From assembly GCA_035532215.1 (NCBI GenBank), contig DATKRK010000319.1:1-20464 (forward strand): a DNA stretch of 20,464 bases. Reading direction: 5' to 3'. The notes beneath the pieces were generated by a model, which was not told the DNA's origin, did no database searches, and saw nothing but the letters and a program-made list of their open reading frames with translations. This document shows, piece after piece, positions 1 to 6,039 of the stretch (the first letter of the stretch is position 1; each line of letters begins with the position of its first letter). A program made the translations under genes and the position numbers. The stretch is from JAICIG01 sp035532215. GTDB taxonomy: Bacteria > Planctomycetota > Planctomycetia > Pirellulales > JAICIG01.

Positions 1-68
1 ATTGTGTAGAATACAGTCGGCCGCCCGAGATTGCCCTACTGCCTCTTCATTTCCGAATTGATAGGTGA

Positions 69-141
69 GGGTGGCTGGCGGCAGAGCGAAGCGATGCCCC
101 AGCGAACTGGGGCTTCGCCTAGGCTCAGCCGCCAGCCACCC
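69..141. repeat. Imperfect hairpin / REP-like palindrome upstream of the Fe-S genes
   Basis: Bases 69-82 (GGGTGGCTGGCGGC) pair perfectly with 128-141, a 14-bp outer stem. An inner 7-bp stem pairs 96-102 (GCCCCAG) with 107-113 around a CGAA loop, and the stretch between is partly complementary. No T-run follows, so a simple intrinsic terminator is unlikely. The form suggests a dispersed REP-like element or a structured leader; copy number cannot be seen from one window. The rest of 1-266 shows no convincing gene. Confidence 0.6.
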
Positions 142-266
142 GACTGTCAAAATGGCTTTGAAGAGGCCCTACGAGCAGCGCAGTTTCGGACGCCGCTGCC
201 GCCGAACTCCAACCAGCGTGGCTGCTTGGGTTTACGCGGTCGCCGCCCTTTTGCGCCTCGCTTGCC

Positions 267-698
267 ATGCCCCCCGACGAAGACGAACTCTACCAGGAAC
301 GCATCCTGGAACATTACGAAGACCCCTACCACCGGGGGCACGCCGCTCACGCCACGCACGCTCACGAGGACGACAACCCCTTGTGCGGCGACTTCATCCA
401 CATCGATTTGGCTATCGATTCTTCCGGCCGCATTAAAGAGGCGTATTTCGACGGCGACGGCTGTTGCATCAGCCAGGCGTCGGCCTCGATGTTGATCGAA
501 CAGCTCGACGGCAAGACCATCGACGACGTCAAGAATTTCACGGCAGACGACATGCTCAAGCTGTTCGGCGCCAAATTGACGCCCAATCGGCAGAAGTGTT
601 GCCTGCTTTCCTGGCGGGTCTTGCAGTCGGCGATCTATTCGCCCAAGCAGGATTCGCCGCCCGACGGCGAGCCCGAAAACGGGCGCGCCTGCCATTGA
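267..698 (+). CDS. sufU: Iron-sulphur cluster assembly scaffold protein (SufU/IscU family)
   Basis: This 143-residue protein is a U-type scaffold on which sulphur from a cysteine desulphurase is combined with iron, or which accepts sulphur as a Zn-dependent partner of SufS. The family signature is present: NPLCGD (C40, D42), GDGCCISQASASM (C66) and KCCLLSW (C111), giving the three Cys and one Asp ligands. The gap from C66 to C111 is 45 residues, close to IscU, whereas SufU proteins carry about 18 extra residues there; the LPPVK chaperone-binding motif of IscU is absent. The N-terminus has a His-rich stretch (H22-H33) before the first ligand, and extra cysteines (C67, C112) sit beside the ligands. 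It lies 57 bp upstream of sufS, which supports a SUF-type role. The ATG at 267 has no clear ribosome-binding site, but the family N-terminus (LYQERILEHYEDP) fits this start. The family is certain; the SufU versus IscU label is less so. Confidence 0.88.
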   Translation: MPPDEDELYQERILEHYEDPYHRGHAAHATHAHEDDNPLCGDFIHIDLAIDSSGRIKEAYFDGDGCCISQASASMLIEQLDGKTIDDVKNFTADDMLKLFGAKLTPNRQKCCLLSWRVLQSAIYSPKQDSPPDGEPENGRACH

Positions 699-742
699 AC
701 GAATTTTCCGGCGGCCCCGAGCGAAAGCGCCCCGCGCCGCCG

Positions 743-748
743 AAGGAG
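743..748 (+). promoter_or_regulatory. Ribosome-binding site of sufS
   Basis: AAGGAG lies 7 bp before the ATG at 756 and fixes the sufS start. Confidence 0.75.
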
Positions 749-755
749 TTTCGCC

Positions 756-2015
756 ATGACCGCTCTGCACGCCGCGCTGCCGCTCGACCCTGAAGCGCTG
801 CGCCCCGATTTTCCGATTCTCGCGACGGTTCTGCACGGCAAAGTGCCGCTCGCCTATCTCGACAACGCCGCCACCACGCAGCGCCCGCGGCACGTCATTC
901 AGACGCTGGTCGACGTTTACGAAAAGCAGTACGCCAACGTGCATCGCGGGATTCACTGGCTGAGCGATCAAAGCACCGACTTGTACGAGGAGGCCCGCGA
1001 AAAGGCCCGGGCGTTCATCAACGCCCGATATCGCGAGGAAGTGCTGTTCACTTACGGCACGACGGAAGGCATCAACCTGGTGGCGCGAAGCTGGGGCGAC
1101 GCCAACGTCAAGGCCGGCGACGAAATCCTGCTGACGGTCATGGAGCACCACTCGAACCTCGTTCCCTGGCAGCAGTTGGCCCAGCGGACGGGGGTCGTGC
1201 TCAAGCACATTCCGATCACCGACGACGGACTGCTGGAACTGGACCAGCTTCCGAGCTTGCTCGGGCCGAGGACCAAGCTGGTCGCCGTGGCCGGCGTTTC
1301 GAACGTGCTGGGCACGATCAACCCGGTCGAGGAGATCATTCGCCAGGCCCATGCGGCCGGGGCAGTCGTGTTGGTCGACGCCGCCCAGAGCGCCCCGCAC
1401 CTGACGACCGACGTCCAGCGGCTCGACGCCGATTTTCTGGCCTTCAGCGGCCACAAGCTGATGGGCCCCTCGGGCGTGGGCATTTTGTACGGCCGCCGCG
1501 AACTGCTCGAAGCGATGCCGCCCTTTCTGGGCGGCGGCAGCATGATTCGCCGCGTCCGGCTCGACGGCTTCGAACCGGCCGATTTGCCGGCCAAGTTCGA
1601 AGCCGGCACGCCGCCGATCGTGCCCGCCATCGGCCTGGGCGCCGCGCTTGACTACATCGGCCGCATCGGGCTGGATGCCATCCACGAACACGAACGGCTA
1701 CTGACCGTCAGGGCCCACGAAGCGCTCGAAGCCGTCGGAGGAGTGCGCCTTCTCGGACCGGCGCCCGACAAGAAAGCCGGCATCGTCAGCTTTACGCTAG
1801 AAAGCGTTCATGCGCACGACATCGCGCAACTGCTCGATCGCCAAGGCATCGCGATTCGGGCGGGGCATCACTGCACGATGCCGCTGCACAAGCGATTAGG
1901 CGTGAACGCCAGCGCTCGCGCGAGTTTCTACTGCTACAATACGCTCGCCGAAGTCGACCGCCTGGCCGAGGCGCTGGGCGAGGCCAAGCAATTGTTCCGC
2001 CGTAAATCGAAGTAA
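756..2015 (+). CDS. sufS: Cysteine desulphurase SufS (group II, PLP-dependent)
   Basis: SufS removes sulphur from L-cysteine, leaving alanine, and passes the persulphide to a scaffold or transfer protein for Fe-S cluster assembly in the cytoplasm. The 419 residues match the usual length of about 405-420. Visible motifs are the N-terminal YLDNAATTQRP, the His-rich MEHHSNLVPW, the cofactor region VDAAQSAPH, the PLP lysine in SGHKLMGPSG (K234) and the catalytic loop RAGHHCTMPLH with C373. The RxGHHC form and short loop are typical of SufS (group II) and not IscS. The protein ends in a basic tail. The gene follows the scaffold gene by 57 bp on the same strand, so the two probably act as donor and acceptor. 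sufBCD are not in the window. It converges on the next gene, with stops about 33 bp apart. Confidence 0.96.
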   Translation: MTALHAALPLDPEALRPDFPILATVLHGKVPLAYLDNAATTQRPRHVIQTLVDVYEKQYANVHRGIHWLSDQSTDLYEEAREKARAFINARYREEVLFTYGTTEGINLVARSWGDANVKAGDEILLTVMEHHSNLVPWQQLAQRTGVVLKHIPITDDGLLELDQLPSLLGPRTKLVAVAGVSNVLGTINPVEEIIRQAHAAGAVVLVDAAQSAPHLTTDVQRLDADFLAFSGHKLMGPSGVGILYGRRELLEAMPPFLGGGSMIRRVRLDGFEPADLPAKFEAGTPPIVPAIGLGAALDYIGRIGLDAIHEHERLLTVRAHEALEAVGGVRLLGPAPDKKAGIVSFTLESVHAHDIAQLLDRQGIAIRAGHHCTMPLHKRLGVNASARASFYCYNTLAEVDRLAEALGEAKQLFRRKSK

Positions 2016-2048
2016 GGGGCGGCGCTAGCGGCCTTTTCGCCAGCAGCC

Positions 2049-3035
2049 TTACTGCCCCGCGAGGGTGACCAACTCGCGCACGAATTTGACCTGCGGCTTG
2101 ACGCCGCTGGCGCCGACTTTGGACGGCAGGTAACGCACCGCCTCGCGCGGCGAGTCGGCCGGGTGGAAGTTGTCGCCCTTTTGCCAAATGGGCGACTTGC
2201 CTTCCACGCCGCCAAACGTGAACGGCTCGGCCAGCCAGCAAGGAAACCAGTGCCCCTCTCCGTCGGCGTCGGCCAGGTAGAATTCCGGATAGCTGGTCTT
2301 GGGGATCCAGACGGTGCGCGCCGGCACGTCGCTGGCGCGGCAGAGGGCCACGAACAGCGACGTCAACCCTTCATGATCGCTGGCCTCGTCGCGCAGCGCC
2401 TGCAAGGCGCCGGGCAGCTTCGGGCCCTCTTCGTGTTTCACGTGCTCGCGAACCCACTGGAAAATTGCTTCGACCTTCTCCCAGTCGGTTTTGCCTTCGT
2501 TTTCCTTGGCCAGCTTCTTGGCCAGCGCCTTGATTTTGCCGCTCTTGCTTTCGATTCGGGGGCTGGCGCCCAGATAGTGGCGAATCTCCTTGGGCAGCTT
2601 CTTGGTCTCGAGCTTCTTGAGGCTCTTTACGTCCTCGGGCGGCGATTGAGAGTATCGCGTGATCTCGAAGGTGATCACCATTCGCGCCTCTTGCCCGGCC
2701 GGCACCTGAGGCATGGTAAAGGCCAACTCCTTGACCGTGTCGACCATGCGGTCGCTTTTCTCCTGAGTGAACGGAGAAAAGTCCTCTTCGACCACTTTCA
2801 CTTGTTGCTCGGGCCAGTCGACCGGCAACTGGAAAAAGCCGGCGACGTTCGTACAAGGGCCGTCGCTGGCCGTGACGATCACGCCGATGCGCCAGCGTTC
2901 CACGTGCTCTGCGCCAAGCTGGGGCCCTTTGCCGTTACCGGTCTGCTCGCCGAAATCATTCGTTTTCGACTGCGCCCAAACGGGGCTCGTGATCGACAAA
3001 ATGGCGACGATCGTCGCCAGCCGCATTCTTTGCAC
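2049..3035 (-). CDS. Secreted transglutaminase-fold protein with degenerate catalytic residues
   Basis: A 328-residue exported protein with a signal peptide ending near AWAQ-type residues 18-22 (VWAQS). Residues about 185-285 resemble the transglutaminase-like superfamily: FQWVREHVKH, then a helix SLFVALCRASDVPARTVW, then YPEFYLAD and GHWFPCW. In active members the first helix starts with a catalytic Cys and the later strand begins with His-x-Trp. Here the Cys position reads His221 (ASDHEG) and the His position falls on Thr247 (KTSYPEF), so peptidase or transamidase activity is unlikely and a binding role is more plausible. The N-terminal half has no recognised domain. The start is GTG at 3035, 7 bp after AAGGAG (3043-3048); an in-frame ATG at 3026 would be too far. 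The gene is 146 bp downstream of the ABM gene and converges with sufS. Confidence 0.75.
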   Translation of the reverse strand: MQRMRLATIVAILSITSPVWAQSKTNDFGEQTGNGKGPQLGAEHVERWRIGVIVTASDGPCTNVAGFFQLPVDWPEQQVKVVEEDFSPFTQEKSDRMVDTVKELAFTMPQVPAGQEARMVITFEITRYSQSPPEDVKSLKKLETKKLPKEIRHYLGASPRIESKSGKIKALAKKLAKENEGKTDWEKVEAIFQWVREHVKHEEGPKLPGALQALRDEASDHEGLTSLFVALCRASDVPARTVWIPKTSYPEFYLADADGEGHWFPCWLAEPFTFGGVEGKSPIWQKGDNFHPADSPREAVRYLPSKVGASGVKPQVKFVRELVTLAGQ

Positions 3036-3042
3036 GACAAGA

Positions 3043-3048
3043 CTCCTT
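3043..3048 (-). promoter_or_regulatory. Ribosome-binding site selecting a GTG start
   Basis: On the minus strand AAGGAG stands 7 bp before GTG at 3035 and 16 bp before the ATG at 3026, favouring the GTG start for the transglutaminase-fold gene. Confidence 0.65.
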
Positions 3049-3181
3049 ATACAAGCGGCCTCTTGCCTGCCGAAGGTGCTTGAAGGCGGCCGGCCCTCCG
3101 CCAGGCCGACCGGGACTCTTCCAGTCTAACTTAATCACGCGCCGCCCCAAGCGGCAATTCCCATTTTCTTCGCTCGAGCAG

Positions 3182-3466
3182 CTAATTCTTGTAAATCTTG
3201 TGCTGCGGGCGGCCCGAAAGGATTTGCTCCTTGCCCCAGTTCGTCACGTCGCGGAACGCCTGGCTTCGAATGAATCCGGCGAACGCCTGTTCGTCCGACC
3301 ATTCGCTGGTGATGAGGTACGAGGCGTCGTCGGCTACGTCTTTCCACAAGGTCGAAGCGCTGTGCCCTGGTGCGGCCTTCAGGGCGTCGATCACCGCGGC
3401 GAACTTCGTTTCGAAATCTTGTTGCTTGCCCGGAATCACATGGTAGTTCATGCCGACGGTAATCAT
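3182..3466 (-). CDS. Antibiotic biosynthesis monooxygenase (ABM) domain protein
   Basis: A 94-residue single-domain protein of the dimeric alpha-beta-barrel (ferredoxin-like) ABM type, from MITVGMNYHVIPGKQ to GRPQHKIYKN. Features of the family are the first beta strand with the xxVxPGKxxxFE pattern, a GHxxSxLWKD strand (residues about 34-42), YLITSEWSD (the second half-repeat strand) and a helix with AFAGFIRSQAFRDV. Members include quinol monooxygenases and HmoA-like haem-degrading enzymes, but nothing in the sequence tells which substrate is used. It lacks a signal peptide, unlike its neighbours. The open frame continues upstream to 3973 only because it reads through an unrelated frameshifted gene; the ATG at 3466 preceded by AAGGAG (3478-3483, 11-bp spacing) gives the natural family length. 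Confidence 0.82.
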   Translation of the reverse strand: MITVGMNYHVIPGKQQDFETKFAAVIDALKAAPGHSASTLWKDVADDASYLITSEWSDEQAFAGFIRSQAFRDVTNWGKEQILSGRPQHKIYKN

Positions 3467-3659
3467 TTCGCCAGGGGCTCCTTGCTTCGTAGTCTTAGGG
3501 TTGAAAGGACGACGTTCCGCGCGACAGTCTACCAGATTCGGCCACGGACCAGAATCGCCGGAGAAGGATTTGCCGCGCGAGCTGTTTTGCGTCAACGCCC
3601 AAAGTCGGCGCCACGAGGCGAGCGTCTGCGCTGGCCGAATTAGGGCGTCCAGGCGAGCG

Positions 3660-3973
3660 CTAATCGGCGTCCTTCGGCGGCAAAATGACGATCGAAGCGT
3701 ATTTCCACGTCTTGCCGGGCACCAGCGTTTCGACCAGCGTGCCGTCGAGGTTCGCCTGGCAGATCTTCGAGTCCTCGGTCCTTCACCGTAGCGGGTCCAA
3801 TACATCATGCCGACCAGTTCGGCGCACGAGTCGTCCGCCTTTTCGGCTGTCGCCGGTTCATCGGCGGCCAGGCACAGCTCAAACGTCAACCCGGTGATTA
3901 GCAACGCCAACATGCCTCCGGTTAGACAGAATTGTTGGCTGTACCGCGCGACGTTAGTCCGGGGGCCGCTCAT
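3660..3973 (-). pseudogene. Small secreted YWTD-repeat-like protein, frameshifted
   Basis: Reading on the minus strand from ATG 3973, the first ~65 codons give a signal peptide (GGMLALLITGLTFELCLAADE) then SCAELVGMMYWTRYGEGP. At about 3774-3776 sense switches to another frame: it continues DSKICQANLDGTLVETLVPG and ends ILPPKDAD at a TAG (3660-3662). Restoring one base (CCG-GAG-GAC) yields a continuous 104-residue protein. YWTxYGxG followed by I-x-x-AxLDGxxVETLV is the pattern of one LDL-receptor class B (YWTD) propeller blade, but only one blade exists, so this is a remnant or a small unusual protein. A GGAG about 9 bp upstream supports the start. It is 36 bp downstream of the EF-hand gene. 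A sequencing error would also explain the break. Confidence 0.6.
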
Positions 3974-4009
3974 GGCAATGATCTCCGAGAGAAGTTCATG
4001 GGGTGGTTG

Positions 4010-5782
4010 TCAGGGCTGGGCTTGCTCTGCCTCGGCGGCGCTTACCAACCCGTCGCCGTCGGCGTCGAGGCGCTCGAAAACTTCCACGGGACCAACGAAC
4101 TCGCGGCGGCTGAGGTCGCCGTCGCGGTTGCGGTCGAGCTTGCGGAACCATGCCGGGCCGGCAGCCGCCTCACGGCGCTCGGGGTCGTCGGCGATCGGGC
4201 GCACACCGGCGGCTTGGGCGCCGGCTGGCGTGTTGCGCGAGAGCTCGATCGCCAGCCGTTGCGGAATCTCGCTGCCGGCCAAACGCCCGTCGCCGTTCGA
4301 GTCGGCCTTGTCGAGCGCGGCTGCGGCGCCGCGCAGTTCGCGCACGCTGAGCACGTTGTCGGCGGCGGAGTCCAGCACGTTCAACAGTTGCTGGCCGCCG
4401 TCGGCCACTTCCAACAGCAGCCGCGAGCTGGCTGCCCGGGCCTGACGCTGGGCGTAGGCGTTGAACTCGGCGCCGAAAATCTTGCCGTCGCCGTCGGCGT
4501 CGATCGCTGCGAAAGCGGCGGCCAATTCCGCATTACCGGCCAGTTCGGCGGCGTCGAGATAGCCGTTGTTGTCGGCGTCGAAGTTTTGCAACGTCGGCCC
4601 ATTGTCGGCGGTCTGGGCCGGGTCGCTCTGGCTGAGATACAAGTCGAGCGAGGCGTCGCTGAGCGTCAGCTTAAAGGCGCCATTGCGCGAAAGCTTGGCT
4701 TCAACCCCTTTGCCTGCCGAAGCGTGGATCTGAACGAGCTTCTTGCGCTGCGAAGGCGACACGTACAGACCCTTGCCGATCATGGCGGTCAATTCGACGC
4801 CCGGCCCGCCGCGAGCGAAGGCGAGCAACTCATCGGCGGTCAGCCGCCCATCGCCGTCGCGATCGAACTGTGCCGTTTGTGCCTCGGGGAAGGCGATCTC
4901 GCGACCGCTGGCCGCCGCTGCGAGCGAACCGTCCCGGTCATGGTCGTAGCGTTCGATGATCGCCGCGACGATCCACTCAGGCGTCATATCGGGGCCGATC
5001 AGATACAACGGCGCCGCGCCGGGCAAAATCGATTTGGCTTCATTCGCGGCCGGCGTCGCGGCCGCGAGCGAAGCGTCGGGGGCCACGGTCAACTCGCGGG
5101 GCGAGAGGACTTCGTCTTCGTTGAAATCGCGATTCGCCAACCGCGCTTCGGCGGCCGACAGTTCTTCGGCCGTGAGTTGCTGATCGCCATCGACGTCCAA
5201 CAGCGGAAACAGCGCAGGGGCCGGCGCCATACCCGCCCCGGCGTAACGCAAGGGGCCGTTGCTCGCCGCAATCGCCAACGGCGGCGCCACGCGCGAGAAA
5301 TACTCGACGAGCGCCTGCTCGCTGAACCGGCCGTCGTGTTCCGCCGCCAATTGCCGCAGCGCGTTCTTGGCCACCTCGGCTTCTTGGCCCAGGTAGACGG
5401 CCGCGTTTTTGGCCAGCACCTCGATTTCGGCCGCCTTCGGCGCCGGTCGACCCTCGGCTGCCGGTTTGGGTTCTGCAAGATCGATCGCGCCATCGCGGTT
5501 GGCGTCGGCCTCGTCGAACAGCTTCTCGATGTTTCTTCGCCAGAGTTGCCGGAACGGCTGCCGATTGACTTTCACGTGCAGCCGGATCAGCACCGGCCGC
5601 ATCGGGCCCAAGAATAATAAGTCCTGCGAGTCGTCGTTCGCCGAAGTCGCACGATTACCTGCCGCCTCGTCCTGCCCGGCTTCGGTTTGCCTCCCGACGG
5701 CTGCGTCGTGCAACTCAGCCGCGCGGCTCAAGCCGCAGAATGACGCGTAACACGCGACGGCTGCAATCGTCGCACGACGCAT
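4010..5782 (-). CDS. Secreted multi-EF-hand calcium-binding protein
   Basis: A 590-residue exported protein with an N-terminal signal peptide (MRRATIAAVACYASFCGLSRAA). It carries about eleven EF-hand-type loops (DxDxDG...E), at residues about 93-104, 196-207, 219-230, 280-291, 307-318, 402-413, 428-439, 471-482, 494-505, 550-561 and 573-584. Those at 307, 428, 494, 550 and 573 are near-canonical, whereas 219 and 471 lack the central Gly and several ligands. The spaced-out arrangement resembles dockerin/EF-hand-rich planctomycete exported proteins. Residues 330-395 have no loops and may form a separate beta domain. No enzyme domain was recognised. Calcium-dependent folding or surface attachment is the likely role, by inference. 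The start at 5782 is chosen because the signal peptide begins there; the frame stays open to 6052 only through an intergenic palindrome. No strong ribosome-binding site was seen. Confidence 0.82.
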   Translation of the reverse strand: MRRATIAAVACYASFCGLSRAAELHDAAVGRQTEAGQDEAAGNRATSANDDSQDLLFLGPMRPVLIRLHVKVNRQPFRQLWRRNIEKLFDEADANRDGAIDLAEPKPAAEGRPAPKAAEIEVLAKNAAVYLGQEAEVAKNALRQLAAEHDGRFSEQALVEYFSRVAPPLAIAASNGPLRYAGAGMAPAPALFPLLDVDGDQQLTAEELSAAEARLANRDFNEDEVLSPRELTVAPDASLAAATPAANEAKSILPGAAPLYLIGPDMTPEWIVAAIIERYDHDRDGSLAAAASGREIAFPEAQTAQFDRDGDGRLTADELLAFARGGPGVELTAMIGKGLYVSPSQRKKLVQIHASAGKGVEAKLSRNGAFKLTLSDASLDLYLSQSDPAQTADNGPTLQNFDADNNGYLDAAELAGNAELAAAFAAIDADGDGKIFGAEFNAYAQRQARAASSRLLLEVADGGQQLLNVLDSAADNVLSVRELRGAAAALDKADSNGDGRLAGSEIPQRLAIELSRNTPAGAQAAGVRPIADDPERREAAAGPAWFRKLDRNRDGDLSRREFVGPVEVFERLDADGDGLVSAAEAEQAQP

Positions 5783-5845
5783 GAAGATCGCCGTCTTACT
5801 CGGCGCCCAAAGTCGCTCCTTGTTCCTAGCGCGGCGGAGCCGCAA

Positions 5846-5943
5846 CCAAAGTAGTAGGCACACTCCGTGTGCCGCGACCGGCGTTGTGGTTTGGCGCCAT
5901 CGCAGGGTTGGCGACGGCACACGGAGTGTGCCTGCTACTTTGG
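5846..5943. repeat. Nested palindrome (29-bp inverted repeat, 40-bp loop)
   Basis: Bases 5846-5874 are the reverse complement of 5915-5943 with a single mismatch (28/29). Each arm contains its own 7-bp-stem hairpin, GGCACAC-TCC-GTGTGCC. It sits in the 257-bp gap between the protease and EF-hand genes, both on the minus strand, so it would be transcribed. It resembles dispersed palindromic repeats common in planctomycete genomes (recollection, not checked). No T-tract follows either arm, so it is not a standard terminator. Confidence 0.8.
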
Positions 5944-6039
5944 CGCAAGCGTCGCCGGCGCCGCGGCGCAGCCCATTCAGTTTTGGCGCTAAATCTTGTC
6001 GCCGCAACAAGACTTGCGACATTAATAGCATATCGCGGA

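Noticed and set aside
147..1691. Minus-strand open frame of 514 codons opposite the scaffold and sufS genes
   Set aside because: It is the antisense of two well-recognised genes; its length comes from GC-rich codon bias, and it has no family-like motif.
3182..3973. A single 263-residue minus-strand protein
   Set aside because: The middle has no sense, while the two ends belong to a frameshifted YWTD-like gene and a separate ABM gene with its own start and ribosome-binding site.
3932..5617. Plus-strand open frame of 561 codons
   Set aside because: It is antisense to the EF-hand gene, whose repeated DxDxDG loops and signal peptide are clear.
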